DNA from: an uncultured SAR116 cluster alpha proteobacterium
Lineage (GTDB): Bacteria > Pseudomonadota > Alphaproteobacteria > Puniceispirillales > Puniceispirillaceae
Reading direction: 5' to 3'
NCBI GenBank assembly: GCA_902578815.1
Contig: CACHEI010000010.1
Location: forward strand, 1-64,000
DNA length: 64,000 nt
Part shown: piece by piece, positions 18,156 through 28,140 of the stretch
Position numbering within the stretch: the stretch's first letter is position 1
Layout of the letters: the number at the start of each line of letters is the position of its first letter
Notes under the pieces: generated by a model
The model's input: only the letters and a program-made list of their open reading frames with translations
Database searches by the model: none
Told to the model about the DNA's origin: nothing
Program-made: the position numbers and the translations under genes

Positions 18156-18184
18156 TTGTTTTTTGAAAAAAATTGGAGTATATT
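18156..18184 (+). promoter_or_regulatory. Possible sigma-70-type promoter for carD
   Basis: TTGTTT (18156-18161) and TATATT (18179-18184) are separated by exactly 17 bases inside an AT-rich stretch. They overlap a dyad, CTCCAA ... TTGGAG (18148-18153 and 18173-18178), with inner T6 and A6 runs. This would give carD a leader of about 170 bases. Confidence 0.35.
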
Positions 18185-18361
18185 AAGGGCTTAGTATGGG
18201 GCAGAATCGCTTTGCAGCGTTTGCGGCCATTGAGACCAGTTTTGGTAACCGGGTGCTTTCGAACTTCGTCATTTGGTTGTTGCAAAAGCAAGCCATGCCA
18301 TCCCGTCTTGCTGGGCAGTTTCATTATTGGATTACAGGCACGGCACGAAGAAGAGGAAACC

Positions 18362-18865
18362 ATGGCACAGAAGTCAGAAACCACTTTTGCAGAAGGTGAT
18401 TTTGTCGTTTATCCGACTCATGGGGTTGGCCGCATTCTTGGCTCTGAGGAACGCGAAGTCGGCGGGGCTATCATGGAAATGCTTGTAGTTCGATTTGAGC
18501 AGGACCGCATGACATTGCGTGTGCCAATGGAAAAGGCAAAGTCACTTGGCCTCCGTACTTTGAGTTCTCGTAAGCAGATGGATCAGGCCATTACTACCCT
18601 GCAGGGCAAGGCACGTGTGCGCCGCACGATGTGGTCTCGCCGCGCACAGGAATATGAAACAAAAATCAAATCTGGCGATCCGGTGTCAATCGCTGAAGTT
18701 GTACGAGATCTGCACCGTCGGACTAACCAGGCTGAGCAATCCTATTCCGAGCGGCAAATGTACCAAGCCGCGCTTGAGCGTTTGGCGCGGGAGTTCGCGG
18801 CTATTGAAAAGATCGATCAGGATGCGGCTGCGATGAAACTCGAGGATTTGATGGACGTCGCCTGA
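18362..18865 (+). CDS. carD: CarD family transcriptional regulator (CdnL type)
   Basis: A 167-residue RNA-polymerase-binding regulator. The N-terminal RNAP-interaction domain (about 8-70) has GDFVVYPTHGVGRI, typical of CarD/CdnL. A helical C-terminal domain follows with RRAQEYETKIKSGD and EVVRDL. In the family it binds the RNAP beta subunit and stabilises open complexes at housekeeping promoters. ATG 18362 is chosen: AAGAAGAGGAAACC precedes it and the extra residues of the longer frame are unrelated. A 250-base leader lies between it and fdxA. Confidence 0.92.
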   Translation: MAQKSETTFAEGDFVVYPTHGVGRILGSEEREVGGAIMEMLVVRFEQDRMTLRVPMEKAKSLGLRTLSSRKQMDQAITTLQGKARVRRTMWSRRAQEYETKIKSGDPVSIAEVVRDLHRRTNQAEQSYSERQMYQAALERLAREFAAIEKIDQDAAAMKLEDLMDVA

Positions 18866-18879
18866 CCGGCGGCGTTTTT
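18856..18879 (+). terminator. Intrinsic terminator overlapping the carD stop codon
   Basis: CGTCGCC (18856-18862) and GGCGGCG (18868-18874) pair over seven positions (one G-T) around the loop TGACC, and TTTTT follows at 18875-18879. The carD stop TGA is the first three loop bases, so the end of the coding sequence is itself the terminator stem. Confidence 0.7.
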
Positions 18880-18978
18880 ACCTCTAACGATCGCCATGGT
18901 CGTCGGCGCCATCATTGCTCTTTGATGCACCGCCCTGCGGGGATTGAAAGGTTCGCGCGGTCTCGGCTATGATGGAGT

Positions 18979-19923
18979 ATGGCACATGCATTCATTCAGG
19001 AAAAAGAACTGTTTCCACCGGTTGTTCCGTTCAATCAGGGCTATCTAGCTCGTGGTATCCACCGCATACATTACGAACAATGCGGAAATCCCGATGGTGT
19101 CCCTGTGCTTTTTCTGCATGGGGGACCGGGTGCAGGCATTGCCCCAGCACACCGTCGCCTGTTCAACCCGGACCGTTTCCATTGTGTGCTGTTCGACCAA
19201 CGCGGTTGTGGTCAGTCACAACCCCATGGTGAAATTGCCGAAAACACGACCCAGCATCTGATCGACGATATCGAGGCGCTGCGCACCACATTTGGAATCG
19301 ACCAGTTTGTACTTTTTGGTGGGTCCTGGGGGAGTACGCTGGCGCTGGCCTATGCGATTGCCTATCCCGAAAATGTGTCGCGCCTCATCCTCCGCGGTAT
19401 TTTCCTTGGTACGGATGCGGAAGTAAATTGGTTTCTCAATGATATGGGGCGGTTTTTCCCCGAGGCCCACGAGAGTTTTGTCGAATTTCTGCCGCTACAG
19501 GAACGGTATGATCTGCTGACGAGTTATCACAGTCGCCTGATCAACTCTGATTGTCGTACGCATCAGGCAGCAGCTGAACGCTGGGCCTCATATGAGACAA
19601 GCTGCTCGACTCTGCGCTCTGGGGTTCGTCATGTGGGCGGCAAATTGGCGCTCAGCATGGCGCGTCTTGAGGCACATTACTTTGTTAATCAATGTTTTCT
19701 TGCGCCTGACTATATTCTTAAAAATCTTGATCGCATAACGCATTTGCCAGCCGAGATCATTCAGGGGCGTCATGACGTCATCTGTCCTCCGGTCACGGCG
19801 AGAATGTTGGCGAAAGGTTGGGGATCCAGAGCCAAACTTAGGCTCATCGACGAGGCAGGACACTCGACATTTGAATCCGGTATCGCGCATGCGCTCCTAG
19901 CAGCCCTCGAGAAATGTTGCTAA
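18979..19923 (+). CDS. pip: Proline iminopeptidase
   Basis: An alpha/beta-hydrolase peptidase (S33 family) of 314 residues that removes N-terminal proline from peptides. The oxyanion-hole motif is HGGPGAG, followed by VLFDQRGCGQS. The nucleophile Ser lies in GGSWGSTLAL (about residue 113), the Asp in QGRHDVICP and the His in DEAGHSTFE near the C-terminus. No signal peptide, so it acts in the cytoplasm. ATG 18979 is in good agreement with family length. It stands alone between carD and an AT-rich gap. Confidence 0.92.
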   Translation: MAHAFIQEKELFPPVVPFNQGYLARGIHRIHYEQCGNPDGVPVLFLHGGPGAGIAPAHRRLFNPDRFHCVLFDQRGCGQSQPHGEIAENTTQHLIDDIEALRTTFGIDQFVLFGGSWGSTLALAYAIAYPENVSRLILRGIFLGTDAEVNWFLNDMGRFFPEAHESFVEFLPLQERYDLLTSYHSRLINSDCRTHQAAAERWASYETSCSTLRSGVRHVGGKLALSMARLEAHYFVNQCFLAPDYILKNLDRITHLPAEIIQGRHDVICPPVTARMLAKGWGSRAKLRLIDEAGHSTFESGIAHALLAALEKCC

Positions 19924-20365
19924 TCGCTCTGTCCGATTGTTCATTTGTTCTGATATTTCCAGATTTATAATTAGGTTCAATAAGGTAAGTGCAGTTAAAT
20001 AATGCTACTCACAAGTTTTTGAACTTAACTTGGCTAAAACCTCTAGAGGCATGGCCATTTAAAGCAAAAGTATGAAACTATTGCTAAAAATAATTAGACT
20101 CACTGAAACTCCCGGATTAACCTTTACGCAGAGGTAATCCATTGCAAGGAGCAAATAAGAGATCTGATGGCACAGCGAGAAACGCTTGAGCTTATCCGCA
20201 CTTGCTATAGTATTGAGGGACCGTCGTTGCGCAAGCGTGTGGCGTATATGGTTAGATCTGTTGCAACCACGCTGGCTGGTGATTGAATGCGGCAATACCC
20301 GCACTGCCATGTTACGCAATCACGTGTTCGGCGGAGTGTAACACGCAACTGGACCGGACAATTTC
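19924..20365. other. AT-rich intergenic region between pip and xseB
   Basis: This 442-base gap is visibly richer in A and T than its flanks. No tRNA, terminator with a clean stem, or insertion-sequence end was recognised. The only coding candidate is the 39-codon frame at 20167. The xseB promoter probably lies at its right end. Confidence 0.5.
20167..20286 (+). CDS. Candidate small protein, 39 residues, unrecognised
   Basis: An ATG frame of 39 codons beginning MAQRETLELIRTCY and ending VATTLAGD. An AAGGAG lies about 25 bases upstream, further than ideal. The composition is protein-like (amphipathic, with an LRKRVAYMVRSV segment), but no family is recognised. It lies alone in an AT-rich gap, so it may be a chance frame. 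Confidence 0.3.
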   Translation: MAQRETLELIRTCYSIEGPSLRKRVAYMVRSVATTLAGD

Positions 20366-20626
20366 ATGAATAGTGTCAGTGAAGATAAGAATTTAGAGAC
20401 AATCAGCTTTGAGGATGCGTTGCGAGAGCTTGAGGCGATCGTGATGTCTCTCGAGCGAGGGGATGTATCACTTGATGATGCGATTTCCGCATTTGAGCAA
20501 GGGACCACACTCAAGGCACATTGTCAAAAGCGGCTTGAAGAGGCTCGGATGAAGGTGGAGCAGATCAAGGTGCCGGCAGATGGTACCTCCCCTGTCGAAG
20601 CTAGCAATTTTTTGGCCGAAAACTAG
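20366..20626 (+). CDS. xseB: Exodeoxyribonuclease VII small subunit
   Basis: An 86-residue subunit with the family core SFEDALRELEAIVMSLERGDVSLDDA at about 13-38 and a coiled helical hairpin through ALKAHC-like and KRLEEARMKVEQI segments. XseB binds the large subunit XseA to form the single-strand exonuclease VII; xseA is not in this window. It is followed seven bases later by ispA and then dxs, the usual alphaproteobacterial order. Confidence 0.92.
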   Translation: MNSVSEDKNLETISFEDALRELEAIVMSLERGDVSLDDAISAFEQGTTLKAHCQKRLEEARMKVEQIKVPADGTSPVEASNFLAEN

Positions 20627-20632
20627 TGCTTC

Positions 20633-21520
20633 ATGGAATTTTCTGAGCAACTCGCCAGCGATGCTGCGGCAACGGCTGCATTAATTGATGACATCCTACG
20701 CACGGAACAATCCTCGGCACAGCGACTGCGCGAGGCGATGCTCCATGCCACGATGAGCGGTGGCAAGCGCCTACGGGCCGCTCTGGTACTTGGCGCGGCA
20801 CGGCTGTCTCGCAAGGGTAGCCACCAGCTAGGGGCGCTACGCGTGGCGGCGGCACTGGAAATGCTGCACGCCTATTCGCTGGTGCATGACGATCTACCGT
20901 CGATGGATAACGCCGCAACGCGGCGTGGTGAGCCCAGCTGTCATTTGGCATTTGATGAAGCGACGGCCATTCTGGCTGGGGATGCGCTGCAGACTATGGC
21001 TTTTGGCGTCCTTGCTGACGCCCGCACGCATTCTGATCCAGCCGTTCAGATCCGGCTAGTTGCAGCTCTTGCCAGCGCCTCTGGTCTTGCAGGCATGGCT
21101 GGCGGGCAGATGCTGGACTTACAGGCTGAAACGCGCCAGCTTGATCTTGCTGGAGTTACTGAAATGCAGTCGATGAAGACTGGTGCGCTGATCCAGTGTG
21201 CAGCTATTTGCGGTGGCATCGTGGGCAGTGCTGATGACCGGTTGCTGGAGGCACTGAGAGCATTTTCGCGTGATCTTGGGTTGGCGTTTCAGATTGCCGA
21301 TGACCTTCTTGATTATGATGGCGATGCGGCGGCGCTTGGCAAACCGACTGGACAGGATGCCCACCGCGGCAAAGGTAGCCTTGTTGTTATTATGGGCGCC
21401 GGCCAGGCACGCGCCACAGCGCACCGTCTCATCGAGGACGCGCTGGCTGTTTTGGCACCTTGGCCACAGGCTGGGTATTTGGGTTACCTGGCGACATTCG
21501 CTATTGCACGCAAATCGTGA
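20633..21520 (+). CDS. ispA: Polyprenyl (farnesyl/geranyl) diphosphate synthase
   Basis: A short-chain trans-prenyltransferase of 295 residues that condenses IPP with allylic diphosphates. The first Asp-rich motif is DDLPSMDN (about 87-94) and the second is DDLLDYDGD (about 223-231). The upstream GGKRLRAAL block binds substrate. The residues before the first motif (HAYSLVHDD) suggest a C15-type product, but this is inference. It sits between xseB and dxs, giving isoprenoid synthesis a compact unit. Confidence 0.92.
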   Translation: MEFSEQLASDAAATAALIDDILRTEQSSAQRLREAMLHATMSGGKRLRAALVLGAARLSRKGSHQLGALRVAAALEMLHAYSLVHDDLPSMDNAATRRGEPSCHLAFDEATAILAGDALQTMAFGVLADARTHSDPAVQIRLVAALASASGLAGMAGGQMLDLQAETRQLDLAGVTEMQSMKTGALIQCAAICGGIVGSADDRLLEALRAFSRDLGLAFQIADDLLDYDGDAAALGKPTGQDAHRGKGSLVVIMGAGQARATAHRLIEDALAVLAPWPQAGYLGYLATFAIARKS

Positions 21521-21591
21521 TAGCCTATTAACATCTGAAGAGTCCGTCGTGTGTTATGAGCCGAAGGTGGGCTGATAATCGTGGAGTTGAA

Positions 21592-23514
21592 ATGGTGTCT
21601 ACCCCCTTGCTTGATAAGATTGGCCGAATAGAAGATTTGCGTCGGCTGCCTGAGGCAGAACTGCCGCGCCTTGCGCATGAGCTGCGCGATGCAACAATTT
21701 CCGCTGTTTCGAAAACTGGTGGGCATCTTGGCGCCGGGCTTGGGGTTGTCGAATTGACCCTCGCATTGCATTACGTTTTCCAGACACCGGACGATAGGCT
21801 GATCTGGGACGTTGGGCATCAGGCCTATCCGCACAAGATTCTCACCGGCCGTCGTGACCGGATTGAGACCCTGCGTCAGAAGGATGGCCTTTCGGGCTTT
21901 ACCAAGCGTGACGAATCCGTTTTTGATCCTTTCGGTGCTGGCCATTCCTCCACCTCAATATCGGCGGGGCTTGGAATGGCGGTGGCCAGTGATCTACAGA
22001 ACAGCAAACGCAATGTGATTGCCGTGATTGGCGATGGATCGATGAGCGCTGGCATGGCCTATGAGGCGATGAACAATGCGGGCGCCTCTGACACCCGGTT
22101 GATTGTCATTCTGAATGATAATGATATGTCGATCGCCCAACCGGTCGGCGCGATGAGCAGCTATCTCTCACGTCTTATCACTTCGGAGCCGTTCCATTCC
22201 ATTCGTGATCTGGTGCGTCAAGTGACCAGCAAATTTCCCGCCGAGATAGAGCGCACGGCCCGCCGTGCCAAGGACATGGCGCGTGATCTGATAAGCGGCA
22301 ATTCAGTTTTCAGTCAGCTGGGCTTTTTGCATATCGGTCCGATTGATGGCCATGAGATGGGGCATCTTCTGCCGGTTCTGAAAAATCTGCGTGATGGTGA
22401 TGTAGCTGGGCCGGTGTTGGTACATGTCGTGACTGAAAAGGGTAGGGGGCATCCCTTTGCTGGTCCATCTGCCGAAAAATACCATGCCGTGCCAAAATTT
22501 GATGTGATAACTGGCACCCAGCAGAAGGCGGTAGCAAATGTCTCCAGCTACACGTCAGTCTTTGCTAGGGCGCTGATAGATGCTGCACAGCAGGATGACA
22601 GCATTATTGCCATCACTGCAGCAATGCCGTCTGGAACTGGTCTGGACAAGGTCAAGGAACGTTTCCCGACGCGTGTTTTTGATGTTGGTATTGCTGAACA
22701 GCATGCGGTGACCTTCGCCGCTGGTCTGGCCAGTGAGGGTATGAAACCATTTTGTGCGCTTTACTCTACTTTCCTGCAGCGCGGTTATGATCAGTTGGTT
22801 CATGATGTTGCGATACAGAAACTTCCTGTACGATTCGCTATTGACCGGGCCGGTCTTGTTGGTGCCGACGGGGCCACACATGCCGGTATTTTTGATGTGG
22901 CATATCTTTGCTGTCTGCCAGGCATGGTGGTCATGTGCCCGTCAGATGAGGCGGAGCTGACACATATGGTAGCAACCGCTGCTAGCTATGATGATGGGCC
23001 ATCGGCCGTCCGCTATCCGCGCGGCGAGGGGATCGGCTGTGAGCTTCCCGAACGTGGCGAGATATTGCCGATTGGTAAGGGTCGTGTCATTCGCTGGGGG
23101 GATGATGTGGCCATTCTTTCGCTGGGCACCCGCCTTGCCGATTGTCTCGCTGCTGCTGATATAATGGCTGATGCCGGGGTTTCCACAACCGTCGCTGATG
23201 CGCGGTTTGCAAAGCCACTTGATAGGGTGCTGCTTAATGAATTGGTAGCTAGGCATGACAGGTTGTTGATTGTTGAGGAGAACAGTCTGGGGGGTTTTTC
23301 CGCCCATGTCCTGCAATATATGGCAAATGCGGGCAATCTTGATGCCGGCCTCACCGTTCGCACTCTGTCGCTTCCCGATGAATTCATTGAACATGATAGT
23401 CAGGCAGGCCAGCTTGCTGACTGCGGACTTGATCGTGATGGTATAGTTGCCGCGCTTTCTGCCCTTGTCGGCTCAGCCAGGAATCTGGTTAGCACCGCAA
23501 AGCGGAAAAAATAG
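21592..23514 (+). CDS. dxs: 1-deoxy-D-xylulose-5-phosphate synthase
   Basis: A thiamine-diphosphate enzyme that makes DXP from pyruvate and glyceraldehyde-3-phosphate, the first step of the MEP pathway (640 residues). Recognised blocks include [30 protein letters not shown], the TPP-binding [33 protein letters not shown] and the C-terminal transketolase segment ending near [11 protein letters not shown] 21592 is preferred to 21556 because GGAG lies five bases upstream and MVSTPLLD fits the family start. Confidence 0.95.
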   Translation: MVSTPLLDKIGRIEDLRRLPEAELPRLAHELRDATISAVSKTGGHLGAGLGVVELTLALHYVFQTPDDRLIWDVGHQAYPHKILTGRRDRIETLRQKDGLSGFTKRDESVFDPFGAGHSSTSISAGLGMAVASDLQNSKRNVIAVIGDGSMSAGMAYEAMNNAGASDTRLIVILNDNDMSIAQPVGAMSSYLSRLITSEPFHSIRDLVRQVTSKFPAEIERTARRAKDMARDLISGNSVFSQLGFLHIGPIDGHEMGHLLPVLKNLRDGDVAGPVLVHVVTEKGRGHPFAGPSAEKYHAVPKFDVITGTQQKAVANVSSYTSVFARALIDAAQQDDSIIAITAAMPSGTGLDKVKERFPTRVFDVGIAEQHAVTFAAGLASEGMKPFCALYSTFLQRGYDQLVHDVAIQKLPVRFAIDRAGLVGADGATHAGIFDVAYLCCLPGMVVMCPSDEAELTHMVATAASYDDGPSAVRYPRGEGIGCELPERGEILPIGKGRVIRWGDDVAILSLGTRLADCLAAADIMADAGVSTTVADARFAKPLDRVLLNELVARHDRLLIVEENSLGGFSAHVLQYMANAGNLDAGLTVRTLSLPDEFIEHDSQAGQLADCGLDRDGIVAALSALVGSARNLVSTAKRKK

Positions 23515-23596
23515 AGGTTTCGGTGACTTGGTCAAATTCTGGCATTGATGATTGCTGAGTTATGTTGGGTGATATTTTGGTGATCATTTCCACAAC

Positions 23597-24421
23597 ATGA
23601 CATTGGTGTTTTATGGTTTTGGTGTGACTAGTTCTCGAAGAAAATCTCAACAGAGACATTTGCTGAATGAAACGCCCAATCGAATTCGGGCCGATGCATT
23701 GCTGGTGGCGCGCGGTTTGGCTGCCTCGCGGGACAGGGCGCGGACGCTGATCGCATCATCGTCTGTTTTGCTTGCGGGAAAAACCCTAACAAAATCATCG
23801 CGGTTGCTTGCACCTGATGCCAAGTTAGAGCTGACAGCCAGTGATTTTCCCTGGGTTAGCCGGGGCGCGCTGAAATTGATCGGCGGGCTTGACGCTTTTG
23901 CCCAGCTTGATCCATCAGGCCTCACCTGTCTTGACATCGGGGCCAGTAAGGGTGGCTTTACCGAAATATTGCTCGCCCGTGGTGCATTGCGCGTCTTCGC
24001 GCTTGATGTTGGCCGTGACCAGCTTCATCCCAGCCTGTCTGGTGATCCGCGAGTGGTGGTTCTGGATGGGGTAAATGCCCGCAATCTGACGCCGAACATG
24101 CTTGGTGTGGCGCCTGAGCTTATTGTCTGTGATGCGTCTTTCATTAGCCTTGCCAAACTGTTACCAGCAGCGCTTAAGCTTGCGGCTCCCGGTGCCGCTC
24201 TCCTGGCGCTGATTAAGCCACAATTTGAGGTTGGAAAGGGTAATGTAGGCAAGGGTGGTGTGGTGCGCGATGCCGAACTTCACGCCCAGACAACAGCACG
24301 AATTGCGCAATGGCTCACAGACGAAATGGGCTGGAGCCATATTGGCACCGTACCCTCACCGATTGATGGACCAGATGGCAACCGTGAATTTCTAATCGCG
24401 GCCAGCAAGTCGTCGCACTGA
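23597..24421 (+). CDS. tlyA: TlyA family 16S/23S rRNA 2'-O-methyltransferase
   Basis: An S4 domain (about 30-90, RADALLVARGLAASRDRARTLI) is fused to an FtsJ-type methyltransferase. The SAM site is CLDIGASKGGFTE (about 114-126). Family catalytic Lys, Asp, Lys and Glu can be placed in RGALKL, VCDASF, LIKPQFE and NREFL. Members methylate ribose in rRNA; older names call them hemolysins. The first 29 residues are not typical and the true start may be later, at a GTG or TTG codon. It closes the xseB-ispA-dxs-tlyA run and converges on aroC. Confidence 0.88.
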   Translation: MTLVFYGFGVTSSRRKSQQRHLLNETPNRIRADALLVARGLAASRDRARTLIASSSVLLAGKTLTKSSRLLAPDAKLELTASDFPWVSRGALKLIGGLDAFAQLDPSGLTCLDIGASKGGFTEILLARGALRVFALDVGRDQLHPSLSGDPRVVVLDGVNARNLTPNMLGVAPELIVCDASFISLAKLLPAALKLAAPGAALLALIKPQFEVGKGNVGKGGVVRDAELHAQTTARIAQWLTDEMGWSHIGTVPSPIDGPDGNREFLIAASKSSH

Positions 24422-24426
24422 CCCAT

Positions 24427-25515
24427 TCAGTCGCTAGGTAGGATCCCACATTGCGCGTGATGCCGCATTAAGTGATCAGCTAGCGTGACCGCCATCATCG
24501 CCTCGGCAACGGGAACGCCACGTATACCAACACAGGGATCGTGCCGCCCCTTGGTCAGCAGTTCAACCTCCTGGCCATTCTCGTCGATTGAGCGGCGTTT
24601 TGTCAGGATCGATGAGGTGGGTTTGATCGCAATGCGAACGACGATCTGCTCACCCGTCGAGATGCCACCCAGAATGCCGCCGGCATGGTTGCTAAGGAAG
24701 GTTGGCCCTTTACGCATTTCGTCACCTGCCTCCCGGCCATCCATTGCCGCTGCCGCGAAGCCGCTGCCGATCTCAACACCCTTGACGGCATTGATGCTCA
24801 TCATTGCTGCAGAAAGTTCAGTATCTAGCTTGCCATAGATGGGCTGGCCCAGGCCGGCAGGAATGCCATCCGCAACAATTTCCAGAATAGCCCCGGCTGA
24901 CGATCCCTTCTTGCGAACATTATCGAGATACCCCTCCCACGCGGCTGCCGCCTCGGCGTCAGGGCAGAAAAACGGGTTTCTGTCGCAATTGTCCCAATCG
25001 AGATTATTTCGATTAATCTTGTGCGGTCCGATCTGCACAACGCCACCACGTACCCGATAGCTGTCGCCAAGAGCATGTTTAAGAAACAGGTCGGCGATGG
25101 CGCCGGCGGCGACACGGACCGCAGTCTCGCGGGCTGAGGACCGCCCCCCTCCCCGAAAATCGCGGATACCATATTTTTTCTGATAGGTGTAATCGGCATG
25201 GCCGGGCCGGAATTGCTTTGCGATATCGCCATAATCCTTTGATCGCTGATCCTTGTTACGGATTAACAGACCGATCGGTGTTCCCGTTGTTTGCCCCTCG
25301 AAAACGCCGGACAGGATTTCAACCCTGTCCTCTTCTTGGCGCTGCGTAACAAAGCGGTTCTGGCCGGGCCGGCGGCGTTCTAAGTAGGGCTGGATCATGT
25401 CTTCGGACAGCGCCATGCGTGGCGGTGCGCCATCGACCACACAGCCAATGCCCGCCCCATGACTTTCACCAAAGCTTGTATAGGAGAACAGTTTTCCAAA
25501 TCTGTTATCAGACAT
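24427..25515 (-). CDS. aroC: Chorismate synthase
   Basis: An FMN-dependent lyase (362 residues) that converts EPSP to chorismate, the last shikimate step. It begins [20 protein letters not shown], the canonical N-terminus. It contains [33 protein letters not shown] (flavin-binding region) and the C-terminal [19 protein letters not shown]. The start at 25515 lies one base after the fabI stop on the same strand, so the two are cotranscribed. The longer frame to 25545 overlaps fabI and was not used. Confidence 0.95.
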   Translation of the reverse strand: MSDNRFGKLFSYTSFGESHGAGIGCVVDGAPPRMALSEDMIQPYLERRRPGQNRFVTQRQEEDRVEILSGVFEGQTTGTPIGLLIRNKDQRSKDYGDIAKQFRPGHADYTYQKKYGIRDFRGGGRSSARETAVRVAAGAIADLFLKHALGDSYRVRGGVVQIGPHKINRNNLDWDNCDRNPFFCPDAEAAAAWEGYLDNVRKKGSSAGAILEIVADGIPAGLGQPIYGKLDTELSAAMMSINAVKGVEIGSGFAAAAMDGREAGDEMRKGPTFLSNHAGGILGGISTGEQIVVRIAIKPTSSILTKRRSIDENGQEVELLTKGRHDPCVGIRGVPVAEAMMAVTLADHLMRHHAQCGILPSD

Positions 25516-25516
25516 G

Positions 25517-26359
25517 TCAGACAGTTGAGATGTCAGGCGCGTCAACCGCCTTCATGCCGACAACGTGATAACCGCAATCGACATGATGTGTCTCGCCGGT
25601 AACCCCCGATGACAAGTCGGAGAGCAGGTACAGCCCGGCGCCACCGACATCCTCAAGCGTAACATTGCGTTTGAGTGGCGAGTTGTACTCGTTCCATTTC
25701 AGGATATAGCGGAAATCGCCAATGCCAGATGCAGCCAGTGTTTTCATTGGGCCGGCCGACAGGCTGTTGACCCGGATGTTGCGGCCACCAAGATCAACCG
25801 CCAGATAGCGGATTGATGCCTCGAGAGCTGCCTTTGCGACGCCCATGACATTGTAATGCGGCATCACCCTCTCTGCGCCGTAATAGGTCAGCGTCAGCAA
25901 TGAGCCGCCATCATTCATCATCGTCGTGGCCTTTTGCGCGATATGGGTGAAGGAATAGACCGAGATATCCATCGTCCGCTGAAAATTCTCGCGGCTGGTA
26001 TCGACATATTGGCCTTTTAGCTCTTCTTTGTCGGAATAGGCGATGGCATGCAGCACGAAATCGAGCTTGCCCCATTTCTTGGCCAGCGTCGAGAACACGG
26101 CGTCAACGCTTTGCTCATCGGTGACGTCACAGGGAAGAACAAGGTCACTATCGACCGATGCGGCCAGCGGCCTGACACGCTTTTCTAACGCTTCTCCCTG
26201 AAAGGTAAAAGCCAGCTTGGCGCCCTGTTCAGCGAGCTTGGCGGCGATTCCCCAGGCGATCGAGCGCTCATTTGCCACGCCCATGATAAGTCCGCGTTTG
26301 CCAGCCATTACGCCAATAAAATTTTCAGGCTTGTTTTTCGGTGTGTTCTGCTTGCTCAT
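25517..26359 (-). CDS. fabI: Enoyl-[acyl-carrier-protein] reductase (NADH) FabI
   Basis: This short-chain dehydrogenase-fold reductase carries out the last step of type II fatty-acid elongation (280 residues). [18 protein letters not shown] (about 20-37) is the nucleotide-binding FabI start. The catalytic Tyr and Lys lie in [11 protein letters not shown], and the [11 protein letters not shown] and [13 protein letters not shown] segments are diagnostic. The N-terminal 18 residues are a polar extension; an ATG at 26308 could be an alternative start. It lies directly upstream of aroC and divergent from pdxH with one gene between, a common alphaproteobacterial arrangement. Confidence 0.94.
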   Translation of the reverse strand: MSKQNTPKNKPENFIGVMAGKRGLIMGVANERSIAWGIAAKLAEQGAKLAFTFQGEALEKRVRPLAASVDSDLVLPCDVTDEQSVDAVFSTLAKKWGKLDFVLHAIAYSDKEELKGQYVDTSRENFQRTMDISVYSFTHIAQKATTMMNDGGSLLTLTYYGAERVMPHYNVMGVAKAALEASIRYLAVDLGGRNIRVNSLSAGPMKTLAASGIGDFRYILKWNEYNSPLKRNVTLEDVGGAGLYLLSDLSSGVTGETHHVDCGYHVVGMKAVDAPDISTV

Positions 26360-26460
26360 GGCTTTGGTCTTTCCCGTATATGCGCGGCCGGCATAGCTTT
26401 TGCTTCCACCGACAACTAACTGCCACCATTTTACAGGCTCCAGCGTCTAGGGCAAGCAGA

Positions 26461-26499
26461 AGCAGGTGCAAAACCTGCTGGTGGCGGGCGGTAAAGCCC
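26461..26499 (-). terminator. Two adjacent hairpins after the glycine-zipper gene, possible terminator
   Basis: AGCAGGT (26461-26467) and ACCTGCT (26473-26479) form a perfect 7-bp stem with a five-base loop. Next to it GGGC (26486-26489) and GCCC (26496-26499) pair around GGTAAA. Both lie just downstream of the glycine-zipper gene read on the minus strand and upstream of fabI. No strong T-run follows, so a protective or Rho-assisted end is as likely as an intrinsic terminator. Confidence 0.35.
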
Positions 26500-26519
26500 A
26501 CTCTCTAACTGCTGGCGGT

Positions 26520-27110
26520 CTAGCGAAGCGAGTAGGTGACCTGACGGGTAATCTCGACACGTTCATTCGGAGCCAGTGGGCGCGCCGATTCAAGCATGAT
26601 GATCTTGTTGTCGATCTCGATCGTATTTCTATAACCGGTGATCTCCTCGATCGTCTGTTCGGTCATGATCGTTCGCGTCTCACAGATATTCTGCTGTCGA
26701 TAGCCGACAATTTCGCCCTGTCCGGTGGTGTTCTTTGCATGTTCGCGTCCGAGAATAGCACCGGCAACCGTTCCTGCGGCTCCCGCGCCCTCATTGTCGG
26801 ACAGCTTGTTGCCGATGGCCGAGCCGATAAGGCCGCCAACAATCATCGCCCCCAGATCGGATTGGCCGCTCTTGGACTCACCATAGATCGGCACATCCTC
26901 GGTACGGCAAACACGCTCGTCCTTGGGCGTCTTGCGCACATAGCTGCTGCGGATCGGGTCGGATTTCGTCACTGTTCCCAGAACCGTCTCGACGCGGGTC
27001 TCGGCGGTGGCGGTGCCAAGCATGGCGACACACAGGATCGCCGCTGACAATACAGTCGTTCCGACAGCGGCACGGTTAGCAGATGGGGTAGTCTGATGTG
27101 GATGCTTCAT
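26520..27110 (-). CDS. Glycine-zipper 2TM-domain envelope protein
   Basis: A 196-residue exported protein. A signal peptide (about 1-36, hydrophobic core VLSAAILCVAMLGTATA) precedes the mature part. The centre (about 85-125) is a glycine zipper, DLGAMIVGGLIGSAIGNKL and GAAGTVAGAILGREHA, as in the rickettsial 17-kDa/SlyB class. There is no lipobox Cys at the cleavage site, so it is probably periplasmic or peripheral rather than a lipoprotein. Function is unknown, and these proteins are often linked to envelope stability. It faces away from pdxH with a shared promoter gap of about 200 bases. Confidence 0.75.
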   Translation of the reverse strand: MKHPHQTTPSANRAAVGTTVLSAAILCVAMLGTATAETRVETVLGTVTKSDPIRSSYVRKTPKDERVCRTEDVPIYGESKSGQSDLGAMIVGGLIGSAIGNKLSDNEGAGAAGTVAGAILGREHAKNTTGQGEIVGYRQQNICETRTIMTEQTIEEITGYRNTIEIDNKIIMLESARPLAPNERVEITRQVTYSLR

Positions 27111-27306
27111 CGTTGAATACCTTTGATTTCTATCAAATTTTCTGTGTGGTGTGCGGGTTATTAACCTATCACGCGCAACAATATTGCGGAAAAATAAGGC
27201 AATAATTTGTTTTTGCCAACAAACTCTCGCCGCTTTTCAGCACTGCACCATTGCAGCCGCAATGGTGAATGCCCATCTCCGCACTAACGGACAGGAGATT
27301 CCCGGC

Positions 27307-27897
27307 ATGGAGCTTGAACAGAATACCAATCCCTTTGCACTTTTCGGTCAATGGTTTGAAGAGGCCGTTGCCTCGGAAATCAATGATCCTGATGCGATTG
27401 CGCTGGCCAGTGTGGACAGGAATGGCATGCCTTCTGTTCGGATGGTCCTGCTCAAGCAATGGTCGCCAGATGGCTTTGTTTTCTACACCAATTACGAAAG
27501 CCGCAAATCGGACGAATTGCTGGCAACGGAAAAGGCCGCCTTTTGCATGCACTGGAAAAGCCTGCGCCGCCAGGTGCGTGTCGTCGGCCCGGTCTCTCAG
27601 GTGTCGCCGGCGCAATCCGACGCCTATTTCGAAACCCGTGGCCGTGGCAGCCAGCTTGGTGCCTGGTCCTCAGCACAGTCCCAGCCGCTTGCCAGCCGTG
27701 CCGAATTGGCGGCGGCGGTGGCCGCGAGCGAAGCCCGTTTTCCCGATGCCGTGCCGCGACCACCTCATTGGGGTGGTTATTGCATTGTACCGCAGGAAAT
27801 CGAATTCTGGGCTGATGGTGAACACCGCCTGCATGATCGCTTTCGCTTCACTGGCAACGGTGCGGAGGGTTGGAATGTGCAGCGTCTGAACCCCTGA
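27307..27897 (+). CDS. pdxH: Pyridoxamine/pyridoxine 5'-phosphate oxidase
   Basis: A homodimeric FMN enzyme making pyridoxal 5'-phosphate (196 residues). Family blocks include NPFALFGQWFEEA, DRNGMPSVRMVLLKQ, GFVFYTNYESRKSDEL, the RQVRVVGPVSQV FMN-contact strand, SQLGAWSSAQSQ and PPHWGGYCIVPQEIEFW. It ends RLNP, the usual C-terminus. ATG 27307 is preferred because AGGAG lies nine bases upstream and the protein then has family length; the frame opens at 27151 but those residues are unrelated. Confidence 0.94.
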   Translation: MELEQNTNPFALFGQWFEEAVASEINDPDAIALASVDRNGMPSVRMVLLKQWSPDGFVFYTNYESRKSDELLATEKAAFCMHWKSLRRQVRVVGPVSQVSPAQSDAYFETRGRGSQLGAWSSAQSQPLASRAELAAAVAASEARFPDAVPRPPHWGGYCIVPQEIEFWADGEHRLHDRFRFTGNGAEGWNVQRLNP

Positions 27898-28140
27898 TTC
27901 CTGGCATTACCTGACACGCCGCGCCGTCGCCTGTGATCCAGATGCCGGGGCGCTTGCAGTGTTGTTTGAATTCGGCCGGGCTGTCACCCTTGTCTGTTCT
28001 GTTTACCTATTCTGGGCAAAAAAAGTCGGATGGAAGACGCTGTTTTTACGCTCTTTCAATATGCTTGCTCCGATGAATGAATGGCGGTCGGCGGTTTGTT
28101 GATATTGGCGTCGAACCTGCTTTGAAGGGGAGTTTGGAAC

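Noticed and set aside
18173-18361. Longer N-terminus for CarD
   Set aside because: The extra residues are unrelated to the family, and a strong AAGAAGAGG site precedes the internal ATG at 18362.
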